DNA of 64,000 nt from Ferrovibrio sp. (GCF_002796975.1 NZ_PEKV01000005.1:131501-195500), one strand, 5' to 3'; numbered from the stretch's first letter, positions 9,081 through 18,120 are shown. Program-made: numbers and translations. Notes: generated by a model not told the origin, from the letters alone.

Positions 9081-10835
9081 ATGAGCTTCGTCGCCATTTA
9101 TGCGCGCGTTCTCGCGCTTTTGCAGCCTGAGAAACGCCTGTCGATCATTCTGGCCCTGGCGAATATCGGTCTTGCCGGCGTCGGTTTCATCGAACCGCTC
9201 CTGTTCGGTCGCATCATCGACGTGCTGTCCAATCCGAGCGGTGCCACGCCGGATGAAAACTGGGCCCGCACGATCGAACTGCTGGTCCTGTGGTGCGCCG
9301 CGGGCCTGGCCGGCATCCTCGCTGGCATTCTGGTCGCGCTGCATGCCGACCGGCTGGCGCATCGCCGCCGTCTCGCCGCCATGGCGCTCTATTTCGAACA
9401 TGTACTGAGTCTGCCGGCCGCGTTCCATTCTGCCACCCATTCCGGCACCTTGCTCAAAATCATGCTGGCCGGCACCGACAACCTTTTCGGCCTGTGGCTG
9501 GCGTTTTTCCGCGAGCATCTCTCCACATTCGTGGCCGTGCTCGCACTGCTGCCGCTGTCGCTGTATCTGAACTGGCGGCTGGGCCTGCTGCTGATCGCGC
9601 TGATCGCGGTCTTTGCACTGGTCAGCGCCATTGTCGTCGCCAAGACCGAGAAAGCCCAGGGCCAGGTCGAGGCCTATCACTCTGAACTGGCGGCACGCGC
9701 CGGCGATGCGCTGGGCAATGTAGTGCTGGTGCAGAGTTTCGTGCGGCTGGCGCTCGAAGCGCGCGAACTCGCCATGGTGATGGAGCGCCTGCTCAAGGCG
9801 CAGTTCCCGGTGCTGAATCTCTGGGCATTGATGACGGTGCTGAGCCGCATGGCTTCCACCATCACAATCATCAGCATCTTCATGCTGGGCAGCTGGCTGC
9901 ATCTGCATGGCGAGACCAGCGTCGGCGAGATCGTCAGCTTCATGGGCTTTGCCACGCTGCTGATCGGCCGGCTGGAAGCGGCGATGGGTTTCATCAGCCG
10001 CATGTTTTTCCAGATGCATTCGCTCGGCGAATTCTTCCAGGTGCTGGATACCGAGGCCGCGGTGCGCGACCGGCCGGGTGCCCGCACGGCCGGTGTGATC
10101 AAGGGGGCTGTGGCCTTCGACCATGTGACACTGTCTTACGACGAGCGGCGCCCGGCCGTGGTCGATGTTAGCTTTGAGGCTGAGGCCGGCAAGACGGTCG
10201 CCCTGGTCGGTCCGACCGGATCGGGCAAGACATCGACCATGGCGTTGCTCAGCCGGCTGTGGGATCCGCAGTCGGGGCGCGTGCTGATCGACGGCAGCGA
10301 CATCCGTGAATTCACCCTCGAAAGCCTGCGTCGCAATATCGGCGTGGTGTTCCAGGACAGCGCGGTTTTCCATCGTTCGATTGCCGACAACATCCGGATC
10401 GGCCGGCCGGAAGCGACCGATGCCGAGGTCGAACGGGCGGCCAGGCTGGCCGAGGCGCATGACTTCATCCAGCGCCAGAGCGACGGCTATGCCACCATCG
10501 TCGGGGAGCGCGGCGTGAACTTGAGCGGCGGCGAACGCCAGCGTCTGGCGATTGCCCGCGCCCTGCTCAAGAATCCGCCGATCCTGATCCTGGACGAAGC
10601 GACATCGGCGCTGGATGCAGCGACCGAAGCCAATATCCAGAAGGCGCTGGATACACTGATGACGGGGCGGACCACTTTCATTATTGCGCACCGCCTGGCG
10701 ACAGTGCGGCGGGCCGATCTGATCCTGGTATTGCAGAACGGCCGCGTCGTCGAGCGGGGAACCTTCGATGAGCTGGCGACGGCCGACGGCCTGTTCGCCG
10801 GTCTGGTCCGGACTCAGTTCCAGGTAACGAATTAA
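9081..10835 (+). CDS. ndvA: NdvA/ChvA-type cyclic beta-glucan ABC exporter (fused TM and ATPase)
   Basis: Start at ATG 9081 (MSFVAIYARVLALLQPEKR), the conserved beginning of NdvA-type exporters. The 584-residue half transporter has about six membrane segments in residues 15-310. The nucleotide-binding domain has Walker A GPTGSGKT from residue 377, the signature LSGGERQR from 481 and Walker B ILILDEAT from 501. Family members export cyclic beta-1,2-glucan through the inner membrane as homodimers. No ndvB glucan synthase is in the window, so the substrate could instead be another glycan made by the nearby genes. It diverges from the amidase gene and precedes a glycosyltransferase. Confidence 0.85.
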   Translation: MSFVAIYARVLALLQPEKRLSIILALANIGLAGVGFIEPLLFGRIIDVLSNPSGATPDENWARTIELLVLWCAAGLAGILAGILVALHADRLAHRRRLAAMALYFEHVLSLPAAFHSATHSGTLLKIMLAGTDNLFGLWLAFFREHLSTFVAVLALLPLSLYLNWRLGLLLIALIAVFALVSAIVVAKTEKAQGQVEAYHSELAARAGDALGNVVLVQSFVRLALEARELAMVMERLLKAQFPVLNLWALMTVLSRMASTITIISIFMLGSWLHLHGETSVGEIVSFMGFATLLIGRLEAAMGFISRMFFQMHSLGEFFQVLDTEAAVRDRPGARTAGVIKGAVAFDHVTLSYDERRPAVVDVSFEAEAGKTVALVGPTGSGKTSTMALLSRLWDPQSGRVLIDGSDIREFTLESLRRNIGVVFQDSAVFHRSIADNIRIGRPEATDAEVERAARLAEAHDFIQRQSDGYATIVGERGVNLSGGERQRLAIARALLKNPPILILDEATSALDAATEANIQKALDTLMTGRTTFIIAHRLATVRRADLILVLQNGRVVERGTFDELATADGLFAGLVRTQFQVTN

Positions 10836-10932
10836 CTCCGGTGGGCAAGCCCATCGAGGTTGCTTTACCTTCGCGACGGTAACCGATATACCGGCTTTGC
10901 GGTCAATCGATGCCAGCTCGCCCTCTGTCCTG

Positions 10933-12105
10933 ATGAAATCTCCAATCGAATTGCCGAACCGGCGCCTGACTGTTGTGATCGGATCTCTGGATCGCGGTGG
11001 CGCTGAATGGCACCTGCTGCAGGTTCTGCCGCGCCTGCTGGCGCATAATTTCACTGTGGAAGTTTTCTGCCTGCATCATCGCGGCGAGCTTGCATCTGAA
11101 ATGGAGCGCCGCGGCGTTTCGGTTTTCGGCCCGGAGCGAGTGTCGACGTTGTTGCCGAAGCGAATTCTCTACGTGCTGTTCTGCAGTTTCATCCTGTTTT
11201 TCCATCTGCTGAAGCGCCGGCCAGATATCGTGCACTTCTTCCTGCCCGCCGCATATATTCTCGGCGCGCCGGCGGCCGTGCTTGCACGATGCCGAATTAG
11301 AATCATGAGTCGCCGCAGCCAGAATAACTACCAGCGCGATCTGTTCGGAAGCGGATTTATCGAGCGCCAGTGGCATCGCCGCATGAGTGCGGTTCTGGGA
11401 AACTCGCAGAGTGTGGTCGACCAGCTGCGGGATGAAGGCGTGCCGGAATCGAAGCTGTATCTCCTGTACAACGGCGTGGATCTTTCCTCCTATGGCAGTA
11501 ATATCCCGCGCGATGCGGCCCGCAGCCGTCTAGGCCTGAGTAACGATGCGCTGGTCTTCTTGATCGTCGCCAATCTGATTCCCTACAAAGGGCATGCTGA
11601 TCTGCTGCGCGCCCTTGCCATGGTCAATGATCGCCTGCCGGAGAACTGGGTTCTGCTTTGCGCCGGCCGCGACGACGGTATCGGATCGAACCTGCAGGAT
11701 CTGGTGGAAGAACTGGGGTTGACCCAGCGCGTTCATTGGCTGGGCTCGGTCAAGGACATTCCTTCGCTGCTGACTGCAGGTAATGTGGCCTTGCTGGCCT
11801 CGCATGAAGAGGGATTCTCAAACGCCATCATCGAATACATGGCCAGCGGTTTACCGGCTATCGTGACCGATGTAGGTGGAAATGCCGAGGCGATAGAGCA
11901 TGGCAAAACCGGTTTCGTCGTTCCGGCGAAGGACTCCGCAGGCATGGCCGATGCGATCCTTGAGCTTGCCTTGAATGCGGCCAGGCGTCGGGAGATGGGT
12001 GCGCTTGCCCGGACGATTGCGATTCAGCGTTATTCGCTGGAAGCCTGTGTTGATCGCTACGCCGGCCTCTACCGCAAAATACTACGTGCGCACGGGATGG
12101 ACTGA
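10933..12105 (+). CDS. GT4-family glycosyltransferase
   Basis: ATG 10933 (MKSPIELPN) is preferred to the in-frame TTG at 10897. The 390-residue GT-B protein starts its Rossmann fold with LTVVIGSLDRGGAEWHLLQVLPRL, a typical acceptor-side motif. It continues with LLYNGVDLSSY, LIVANLIPYKGHADLLRAL and the catalytic E(x7)E region EEGFSNAIIEYMASGLPAIVTDVGGNAE. Family members move a hexose or similar sugar with retention from a nucleotide donor, at the inner face of the membrane. It follows the NdvA-like exporter by ~100 bases, which include a small TTACC/GGTAA hairpin (10865-10882). Donor and acceptor are unknown. Confidence 0.9.
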   Translation: MKSPIELPNRRLTVVIGSLDRGGAEWHLLQVLPRLLAHNFTVEVFCLHHRGELASEMERRGVSVFGPERVSTLLPKRILYVLFCSFILFFHLLKRRPDIVHFFLPAAYILGAPAAVLARCRIRIMSRRSQNNYQRDLFGSGFIERQWHRRMSAVLGNSQSVVDQLRDEGVPESKLYLLYNGVDLSSYGSNIPRDAARSRLGLSNDALVFLIVANLIPYKGHADLLRALAMVNDRLPENWVLLCAGRDDGIGSNLQDLVEELGLTQRVHWLGSVKDIPSLLTAGNVALLASHEEGFSNAIIEYMASGLPAIVTDVGGNAEAIEHGKTGFVVPAKDSAGMADAILELALNAARRREMGALARTIAIQRYSLEACVDRYAGLYRKILRAHGMD

Positions 12106-12111
12106 AACCGA

Positions 12112-12414
12112 TCAGCGCCAGACACGGCGGGTACGGTCGGCTTCCGCCGGCGTCGTGGGCTCGGGCGCAGCGGGCTTCGGGGTCGCGTCGCGCACGGCCT
12201 GCCGTTCCTGCCAGGCCTGACGCAGCTTCTCATGCCCCTCGATGCTCTGCACGGTCAGTTCGCATTCGGCGGCAATGCTTTGCAGGATCTGCTTGTCGAG
12301 CTTGTTATAGGTCTTCATCCTGACCATCACGCAGTCTTCGCGCTTCGGCGTGACGCCCGGCGTATAGAAATTGGCATCCACCTCGCGCGCCGACGGTCGC
12401 AGCGCATAGGCCAC
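12112..12414 (-). CDS. Small hypothetical protein, probably membrane-anchored; true start probably upstream
   Basis: From GTG 12414 the product is 100 residues, with a helical middle (KLDKQILQSIAAECELTVQ) and a proline/alanine-rich tail (TPKPAAPEPTTPAEA). I do not recognise the family. The frame stays open upstream to a stop at 12520-12522. That stretch encodes RRLDRR followed by a hydrophobic run (TLIGSLGAAVILCILAGVAY), a classic positive-inside single membrane anchor. No ATG, GTG or TTG lies in that extension. A GGGGGA ribosome-binding-like site (12512-12517 on this strand) precedes two ATC codons at 12505-12507 and 12502-12504, so a rare ATC start is possible. The gene is convergent with the glycosyltransferase. 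Confidence 0.55.
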   Translation of the reverse strand: MAYALRPSAREVDANFYTPGVTPKREDCVMVRMKTYNKLDKQILQSIAAECELTVQSIEGHEKLRQAWQERQAVRDATPKPAAPEPTTPAEADRTRRVWR

Positions 12415-12512
12415 ACCGGCGAGAATGCAAAGAATGACGGCCGCGCCGAGGCTGCCGATCAGCGTCCGGCGGTCGAGGCGGCGCAGGAAATTTACAGTGG
12501 CGATGATGCAGT

Positions 12513-12531
12513 CCCCCAGTCAGTCAGGGGG
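12513..12531 (-). promoter_or_regulatory. Hairpin enclosing the ribosome-binding-like site of the small protein gene
   Basis: On the minus strand the sequence is CCCCC, a 9-base loop TGACTGACT, then GGGGG. The GGGGG arm is the only Shine-Dalgarno-like run before the open frame of the small membrane protein. Folding would hide it, so translation could be controlled at this point. The control role is inference. Confidence 0.4.
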
Positions 12532-12639
12532 ATCATACCGCAGGATCCGGCTCCGGTGCGTTAAGAATCAGGGATATAGCGCGGCGAATGGAGGTTTTAT
12601 CGAATGTTTACAGGCAGTTAATCCTGCCGTATATGCACG

Positions 12640-12708
12640 TTATTGCATCCTTATGCCGGCTTATAAGGTGCTTATTTTCGCCTTATGGCACCCTTATATG
12701 ATGCTTAT
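12640..12708. repeat. Seven TTAT motifs spaced by one DNA helical turn
   Basis: TTAT begins at 12640, 12651, 12661, 12672, 12683, 12694 and 12705: steps of 11, 10, 11, 11, 11 and 11 bases. Five of the seven are preceded by GC or CC, giving an approximate 11-base unit SCTTATnnnnn. Such phasing puts every motif on the same face of the helix and would suit an intrinsically bent segment or a cooperative array of a DNA-binding protein. The arms are not coding on either strand. Confidence 0.75.
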
Positions 12709-12710
12709 TC

Positions 12711-12733
12711 CGTGAAACATCGCCGTGAAACAT
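12711..12733. repeat. 10-base direct repeat CGTGAAACAT
   Basis: Two perfect copies (12711-12720 and 12724-12733) are separated by CGC, with a period of 13 bases. The pair abuts the phased TTAT array and lies ~60 bases past the hutU stop codon. Confidence 0.7.
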
Positions 12734-12793
12734 GCCGATACCCGCTTACCATCTGGGAAGCGGGCGACAGAAAGGCAAGGGCAAGCGGTCAGG

Positions 12794-14473
12794 TCAGCGC
12801 TTGCCAGCGAGGAAGGGCAGGTTGAGCCCCTGTTCCTCGGCGCAGGTCACTGCGATGTCGTAACCCGCATCGGCATGACGCATCACGCCGGTGCCGGGAT
12901 CGTTCCACAACACGCGTTCCAGTCTCTTGGCCGCCGCCGGCGTGCCATCGGCAACGATCACCACGCCGGCATGCTGCGAGAAGCCCATGCCGACGCCGCC
13001 GCCATGATGCAGCGACACCCAGGTGGCGCCGGACGCCGTATTCAGCAGCGCGTTCAGCAGCGGCCAGTCGGAGACCGCATCCGAACCGTCCTTCATCGCT
13101 TCGGTCTCGCGGTTCGGGCTGGCGACCGAGCCGCTGTCGAGGTGATCGCGGCCGATCACGATGGGGGCTTTCAACTCGCCCTTCGCCACCATCTCGTTGA
13201 AGGCGAGACCCAGCCGATGGCGCTGGCCTAAACCCACCCAGCAGATGCGTGCCGGCAGGCCCTGGAACTGGATGCGCTGGCGCGCCATGTCGAGCCAGGT
13301 ATGCAGATGCGGATCGTCGGGGATCAGCTCCTTCACCTTCGCATCGGTCCTGTAGATGTCCTCAGGGTCGCCAGAGAGAGCGACCCAACGGAAAGGCCCG
13401 ATGCCGCGGCAGAACAGCGGCCGGATATAGGCCGGCACGAAGCCGGGGAAATCGAAGGCTTCGGCGACGCCGACTTCCTTGGCCATCTGGCGGATGTTGT
13501 TGCCGTAGTCGAAGGTGGGAATCCCCATCTTCTGGAAGGCCAGCATGGCGCGCACATGGGCAGCCATCGACTCTTTCGCAGCCTTGATGACGCTCTGCGG
13601 ATCGGCCTCGCGCGCCTTTTCCCATTTCTCCAGCGACCAGCCGGCCGGCAGGTAGCCGTTCAGCGGATCATGCGCGCTGGTCTGGTCGGTCACGGCATCG
13701 GGCCGGATGCCGCGCTTCACCATCTCGGGCAGGATTTCGGCCGCATTGCCCAGCAGGCCGATGGAGATCGCCTTGCCGGCTTTTTTCGCATCCTCCAGCA
13801 TGGCGATGGCCTGATCGAGCGTCGCGGCCTTCATGTCGAGATAGCCGGTGCGCAGCCGCATCTCGATCCGCGAGGCCTGGCATTCGATCGCCAGCATCGA
13901 GGCGCCGGCCATGGTGGCGGCCAGCGCCTGTGCGCCGCCCATGCCGCCGAGGCCGGCGGTGAGAATCCAGCGGCCCTTTAGTTGGCCGCCGTAATGCTGG
14001 CGGCCCATCTCGACGAAGGTTTCGTAGGTGCCCTGCACGATGCCCTGGCTGCCGATATAGATCCAGGAGCCGGCCGTCATCTGGCCGTACATCATCAGGC
14101 CTTTGCGGTCGAGTTCGTGGAAATGGTCCCAGGTCGCCCATTCCGGCACCAGATTCGAATTGGCGATCAGCACGCGCGGCGCATCTTCATGGGTGCGGAA
14201 CACGCCGACCGGTTTGCCCGACTGCACCAGCAGCGTTTCATCCGGCTTCAGCGTGGTCAGCGTCTTCTGGATCTGGTCGAAACTCTGCCAGTTGCGCGCC
14301 GCCCGGCCGATGCCGCCATAGACCACCAGCTCTTCCGGTTTCTCGGCCACATCGGGATCGAGGTTGTTGCGCAGCATCCGGTAGGCCGCCTCGATCTGCC
14401 AGTTGCCGGTATGCAGGTCGCTGCCATGCGGGCTGCGGATGACGCGGGTGTTGTCGCGGCGATTGTCTGACAT
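12794..14473 (-). CDS. hutU: Urocanate hydratase (urocanase)
   Basis: Converts urocanate to imidazolone propionate, the second step of histidine degradation, using tightly bound NAD+ in the cytoplasm. The 559-residue length is standard. Family motifs are intact: the glycine-rich [73 protein letters not shown] and [23 protein letters not shown]. It starts 12 bases after the hutC stop, so the two form a hutC-hutU operon. The other histidine genes (hutH, hutI, hutG or hutF) are not in the window. Confidence 0.97.
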   Translation of the reverse strand: MSDNRRDNTRVIRSPHGSDLHTGNWQIEAAYRMLRNNLDPDVAEKPEELVVYGGIGRAARNWQSFDQIQKTLTTLKPDETLLVQSGKPVGVFRTHEDAPRVLIANSNLVPEWATWDHFHELDRKGLMMYGQMTAGSWIYIGSQGIVQGTYETFVEMGRQHYGGQLKGRWILTAGLGGMGGAQALAATMAGASMLAIECQASRIEMRLRTGYLDMKAATLDQAIAMLEDAKKAGKAISIGLLGNAAEILPEMVKRGIRPDAVTDQTSAHDPLNGYLPAGWSLEKWEKAREADPQSVIKAAKESMAAHVRAMLAFQKMGIPTFDYGNNIRQMAKEVGVAEAFDFPGFVPAYIRPLFCRGIGPFRWVALSGDPEDIYRTDAKVKELIPDDPHLHTWLDMARQRIQFQGLPARICWVGLGQRHRLGLAFNEMVAKGELKAPIVIGRDHLDSGSVASPNRETEAMKDGSDAVSDWPLLNALLNTASGATWVSLHHGGGVGMGFSQHAGVVIVADGTPAAAKRLERVLWNDPGTGVMRHADAGYDIAVTCAEEQGLNLPFLAGKR

Positions 14474-14485
14474 GACGGACCTCGT

Positions 14486-15250
14486 TCAGAGATAGCTGCG
14501 CTTCGACGTGCCGTCGGCGCGATAGGAAAAACGTGTGGTGAAACGATGGGCGTGGCCGGGATACCAGAGCACGGCGCTCGACACGATCTGGGCGCCGGCC
14601 CAGGTGCGGCGCCGCAGGCGCAGGCAGGGTTCGCTGGCCGACATCTTCAGCAGCTTGCGGATACGGGCATCCGCCATCGCCGCTTCGACGATATGCTCCA
14701 CCTCGGTGGCGGGTGCCGATCGCATCAGGAATTCGTTCGGGGTCTGGATGGTGAAATCGACATCCAGATAACCCGGCGCGGTGGCAGGATTGACGAAACG
14801 GTCTTCCACCTGCAGCGGGATGCCGTCGGCCATATGCACCAGCACGGAATGATAGATGCCGGCCTGCGCATTGAGGCCCAGTTCGCGCGCCATCTCGGGG
14901 GTGGCGCGTTCGGTCCGCAGCAGTTCGACGCGGGCGGTATGGCGCTGGCCGCGTTCGGCGATTTCCTCGGCGATGTTGCGCAATTCGACCAGATTGAAGA
15001 TCGGGCGCTTCTCGGCAACAAACGTTCCCGTACCCTGCACCCGCACGACCAGGCCTTCATGGGTCAGTTCACGTAACGCCCGGTTCACCGTCATGCGGCT
15101 GACCTTGAGTTGCCTGACCAGGGCGCTTTCCGACGGCACCTGATCGCCGGCGCGCCAGTCGCCCGCTTCAATATGCCTGACGATGAATTCCTTGACGCGG
15201 CGATAGCGCGGCGTCGGTCCGGTCTGCGAGACGGCGGCTGGCCCGGGCAT
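14486..15250 (-). CDS. hutC: Histidine utilisation repressor HutC (GntR family)
   Basis: Start set at ATG 15250 (MPGPAAVSQTGP); longer upstream frames run back through the operator and are not plausible. The GntR winged helix lies at about residues 12-78 (YRRVKEFIVRHIEAGDW, VPSESALVRQLKVSRMTVNRALRELTHEGLV). It is followed by a UTRA ligand-binding domain from ~95 to the end at 254. HutC binds urocanate and then releases its operator. A perfect 12-base palindrome TTGTATATACAA stands 54 bases upstream, consistent with autorepression of hutC-hutU. Confidence 0.93.
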   Translation of the reverse strand: MPGPAAVSQTGPTPRYRRVKEFIVRHIEAGDWRAGDQVPSESALVRQLKVSRMTVNRALRELTHEGLVVRVQGTGTFVAEKRPIFNLVELRNIAEEIAERGQRHTARVELLRTERATPEMARELGLNAQAGIYHSVLVHMADGIPLQVEDRFVNPATAPGYLDVDFTIQTPNEFLMRSAPATEVEHIVEAAMADARIRKLLKMSASEPCLRLRRRTWAGAQIVSSAVLWYPGHAHRFTTRFSYRADGTSKRSYL

Positions 15251-15303
15251 CGGTTTTCCCTGTGTCTGGCCCTGTGGTTCTGGCCCGACCAGTATAGGTT
15301 CAA

Positions 15304-15315
15304 TTGTATATACAA
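15304..15315. promoter_or_regulatory. Palindromic operator, probable HutC site
   Basis: Perfect palindrome TTGTATATACAA upstream of hutC. GntR/HutC-type repressors commonly bind palindromes with a TGTA/TACA core, so this is the obvious site for autoregulation. It also lies in the 133-base space shared with the divergent glycosyltransferase gene, which could be affected too. Confidence 0.65.
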
Positions 15316-15383
15316 GTCCAGCCGGGCAAGGCCTCGCCTGACCCGGCGAATCTGTGTAAAACCCCTGAAACTCCAGCCGGAAT

Positions 15384-16292
15384 GTGACGTCAGCAGTGAA
15401 CCAGGCGATGGCCCCTACGGTGACCCCGACCATCACGGTGGTGACCGTGACCCATTTCAGCGAGCGCGTCATCGGCGAGTTTCTGGCGCATATGCCGCCC
15501 GGCTGTCCGCTCGTCGTCACCGACAATGCCAGCCGGGATTCCACGCGCGACATCATCTATCGCGATGTGCCCGACGCGACCCTGATCGCCAACGAGATCG
15601 GCCGCGGTTTCGGCAATGCCGCCAACCAAGGTCTGGCGCAGGCGCGGGACTGCGACTTCGTGCTGCTGGTCAATCCCGATGCCAAGCTGCGCCCCGATTG
15701 CCTGGATCGACTGCTGGCGGCAGCCGAACGTTATCCGCAGGCCGGCGTGCTGGCGCCGGCTTTGCGCACCCCGGCCGGCGACTGGGAAGTGTCGCATGAT
15801 GTCGACATGTTCCGCCGCGCTGAAATGGCATCAAAGCGCATCGATCCTGAGCCAGAAGGCGATATCTCGGCTGGCTATGTTTCCGGCGCCGCCATGCTGG
15901 TGCGCCGCGCGGCGCTGGATGCGGTGCAGGGCTTCGATCCGGCGATCTTCCTCTATTACGAAGACGATGATTTCTGCATCCGGCTGCGTCGTGCGGGCTG
16001 GCAGCTGATTCGCGTGGCGGATGCCGTGACCGACCATGTCGGCGGCGGCTCGATCAAGCGCAGCTGGGACAAGCACTGGGAAAAATTCTGGCATATGGCG
16101 TGGTCGCGGCTGTATATCGAACAGAAATACAAAGGGCGGGATGCCATGTGGCGGATCGCCCTGCCGGCCTTGCTGAAGTTCGGCCTGAAGGCGCCGTTTT
16201 ATCTGCTGACCGATTTTCGCAATAAGGGCCTGCGGGATGCCGGCCGGTTCTGTGGCACGCTGGCCTATCTGATGGGGATGAAATCGCGATGA
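15384..16292 (+). CDS. GT2-family glycosyltransferase (rhamnosyltransferase-like)
   Basis: GTG 15384 gives 302 residues; ATG 15408 (MAPTVTPT) is an alternative. The fold is [15 protein letters not shown] at the start, [11 protein letters not shown] near 45-55, FGNAANQGL, and the metal-binding-like LLVNPDAKL near 96. [23 protein letters not shown] and [18 protein letters not shown] follow, typical of inverting rhamnosyl- and related transferases. The C-terminus is basic and amphipathic, suggesting membrane contact. Its stop overlaps the rfbF start by 4 bases (ATGA), so it heads the CDP-sugar operon and probably uses that sugar or a partner of it. Confidence 0.9.
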   Translation: MTSAVNQAMAPTVTPTITVVTVTHFSERVIGEFLAHMPPGCPLVVTDNASRDSTRDIIYRDVPDATLIANEIGRGFGNAANQGLAQARDCDFVLLVNPDAKLRPDCLDRLLAAAERYPQAGVLAPALRTPAGDWEVSHDVDMFRRAEMASKRIDPEPEGDISAGYVSGAAMLVRRAALDAVQGFDPAIFLYYEDDDFCIRLRRAGWQLIRVADAVTDHVGGGSIKRSWDKHWEKFWHMAWSRLYIEQKYKGRDAMWRIALPALLKFGLKAPFYLLTDFRNKGLRDAGRFCGTLAYLMGMKSR

Positions 16293-17062
16293 AGGCTGTC
16301 ATCCTGGCAGGTGGTTACGGCACCCGCATCACCGAGGAAAGCGTGCTGCGACCCAAGCCGATGGTGGAAATCGGCGGGCGGCCGATCCTGTGGCATATCA
16401 TGAAAATCTATGCTGCCCACGGCATTACCGATTTCATCATCTGCCTTGGCTACAAGGGCTATGTGATCAAGGAGTACTTCGCCAACTATGTGCTGCATGC
16501 CGCCGATGTCACCATCGATCTGGCGCAGAACAAGCTGGAATACCTGAGCGGCGCGCCTGAGCCGTGGAAGGTGACGCTGGTGGAAACCGGCGAGGCGACC
16601 GAAACCGGCGGCCGGCTCAAGCGCGTGACGCGCTGGCTGCAGGACGACGACACCTTCTGCCTGACTTACGGCGACGGCGTTTCCGATATCGATATCACTG
16701 CTTCGCTGGCCTTCCACCGCCAGCATGGCAAGCTCGCCACCATGGCGGCGGTGACACCGCCGGGCCGCTTCGGCGCGCTGACCATGGATGCGGACAGCGT
16801 GACCGGCTTCCGCGAGAAGCCGCGTGGCGATGGCGGCCTGATCAACGGCGGCTTCTTCGTGCTGTCGCGCAAGGTGCTGGACTATGTCGCCGACGACAAG
16901 ACCGTCTGGGAGCGAGATCCGCTGGAGAAGCTGGCCGCCGAAGGCCAGTTGCAGGCCTTCCGGCACGACGGATTCTGGCAGCCGATGGATACGGTGCGCG
17001 AACGCATGGTGCTTGAGTCGCTGTGGAGCAGCGGCAAGGCGCCGTGGAAGACCTGGGCCTGA
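16289..17062 (+). CDS. rfbF: Glucose-1-phosphate cytidylyltransferase
   Basis: Makes CDP-glucose from glucose 1-phosphate and CTP, the entry step to CDP-deoxysugars. The 257-residue protein opens with the nucleotidyltransferase motif [41 protein letters not shown], recognisable as RfbF rather than a thymidylyltransferase by the ITEES and [15 protein letters not shown] segments. [28 protein letters not shown] and NGGFFVL follow as expected. It overlaps the preceding glycosyltransferase gene and is followed 5 bases later by rfbG. Confidence 0.95.
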   Translation: MKAVILAGGYGTRITEESVLRPKPMVEIGGRPILWHIMKIYAAHGITDFIICLGYKGYVIKEYFANYVLHAADVTIDLAQNKLEYLSGAPEPWKVTLVETGEATETGGRLKRVTRWLQDDDTFCLTYGDGVSDIDITASLAFHRQHGKLATMAAVTPPGRFGALTMDADSVTGFREKPRGDGGLINGGFFVLSRKVLDYVADDKTVWERDPLEKLAAEGQLQAFRHDGFWQPMDTVRERMVLESLWSSGKAPWKTWA

Positions 17063-17067
17063 GGCGC

Positions 17068-18120
17068 ATGGCCGTCAGCGGTGATTTCTGGCGCGGTCGC
17101 CGCGTTCTGCTGACCGGCCATACGGGTTTCAAGGGCGCCTGGGCGGCGCGCTGGCTGCATCGGCTCAGCGCGCAGGTCTATGGCTTTGCCCTGCCGCCTG
17201 ACACCGAGCCCAGCCTGCATGCGCTGCTGAAGACGCCACTGGCTGGTGAAACGCTGGCCGATCTGCGCGACGCGGGTGTCGTCGAGGCGGCGCTGGCAGA
17301 GGCGCGACCCGAGATCGTGCTGCATTTCGCCGCCCAGGCTCTGGTGCCGGCCAGCTATCGCGATCCGGTCGGCACCTGGACCAGCAATGTGATCGGCACG
17401 ATCCATCTGCTGGAAGCAATGCGCCGCCATCCGCATCCGTTGACGGCCGTGATCGTCACCACGGACAAGGTCTATGCCAATAACGAAAGCGGCGCGGCCT
17501 TCCCCGAAACCGCGCCGCTGGGCGGCGACGATCCTTACTCGGCATCGAAAGCCGCGACCGAGATCGCCGTACACAGCTGGATGAAGAGCTTCTTTGCCGG
17601 CCGTCATCGCGTCGGCACGGCGCGCGCCGGCAATGTGATCGGTGGCGGAGACTGGTCGGCCGACCGGCTGATCCCCGATATCGTGCGCGCCGCGCAGAAG
17701 CAGGATAGCGTTATCCTGCGCCGGCCTGAAGCGACCCGGCCGTGGCAGCATGTGCTCGATCCGGTGCATGGCTACCTGCGCTACGCCGAAGCGCTGCATG
17801 CAGGAAAGCCTGGCCTGCCGGAGAGCCTGAATTTCGGTCCGCTGAAGGACCAGCGCATCACCGTCGGCACCATCGCGACAGACCTGACCAAAGCCTTCGG
17901 CGCCCCGGCCTGGCGGCATGAACCGCAGCAGGAGATCGGCGAGAAGGGTGTGCTGGCGCTGGATGCGCGTCTGGCCGCGCAAAGCCTGAACTGGCAGCCG
18001 CGCTTCACCACGCAGGCCGCGCTGGATGCCACCGTGACATGGTATCGTGACTGGATGGCCGGTGCGGATGCCGCGGTACTGACCGACCGCCAGATTGCCG
18101 CTTTCGAGGATGGGTTATGA
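17068..18120 (+). CDS. rfbG: CDP-glucose 4,6-dehydratase
   Basis: Start at ATG 17068 (MAVSGDFWRGRRVLLTGHTGFKGAW); the longer frame would run into rfbF. Extended SDR enzyme of 350 residues converting CDP-glucose to CDP-4-keto-6-deoxyglucose with bound NAD+. Visible are the NAD motif TGHTGFKG near residue 16, the FHFAAQALV-type strand (VLHFAAQALVPASYRDP), and the catalytic Tyr-x3-Lys in DDPYSASKAATE. GNVIGGGDWSADRLIPDIVRA is characteristic of RfbG. It works directly on the RfbF product and overlaps the next gene by ATGA. Confidence 0.95.
   Translation: MAVSGDFWRGRRVLLTGHTGFKGAWAARWLHRLSAQVYGFALPPDTEPSLHALLKTPLAGETLADLRDAGVVEAALAEARPEIVLHFAAQALVPASYRDPVGTWTSNVIGTIHLLEAMRRHPHPLTAVIVTTDKVYANNESGAAFPETAPLGGDDPYSASKAATEIAVHSWMKSFFAGRHRVGTARAGNVIGGGDWSADRLIPDIVRAAQKQDSVILRRPEATRPWQHVLDPVHGYLRYAEALHAGKPGLPESLNFGPLKDQRITVGTIATDLTKAFGAPAWRHEPQQEIGEKGVLALDARLAAQSLNWQPRFTTQAALDATVTWYRDWMAGADAAVLTDRQIAAFEDGL

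Larger units (their letters stand above)
12415..12793. other. Largely non-coding stretch with phased TTAT repeats, between the small protein and hutU
   Basis: The part next to 12414 probably codes the N-terminus of the small membrane protein (to about 12507). The rest holds a CCCCC/GGGGG hairpin (12513-12531), a TATGAT box at 12533-12538 on the minus strand reading as ATCATA on the plus strand, an array of phased TTAT motifs (12640-12708), and a 10-base direct repeat CGTGAAACAT (12711-12720 and 12724-12733). It is visibly more AT-rich than its surroundings. No convincing gene is seen on either strand. Confidence 0.6.

Noticed and set aside
10836..10932. ops/JUMPstart element for the NusG paralogue
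   Set aside because: There is a small TTACC/GGTAA hairpin, but no GGCGGTAGC-type core; not enough to call a recruitment site.
9015..11054. 679-residue open frame on the minus strand opposite the NdvA-like exporter
   Set aside because: It lies antisense to a gene with complete ABC transporter motifs, is rich in Arg, Gln, His and Gly as GC-rich shadows are, and shows no domain.
12604..12621. Five-codon frame (Met-Phe-Thr-Gly-Ser) behind a good GGAGG site, as a leader peptide
   Set aside because: Nothing on the plus strand downstream could be controlled; hutU is convergent. Probably chance.
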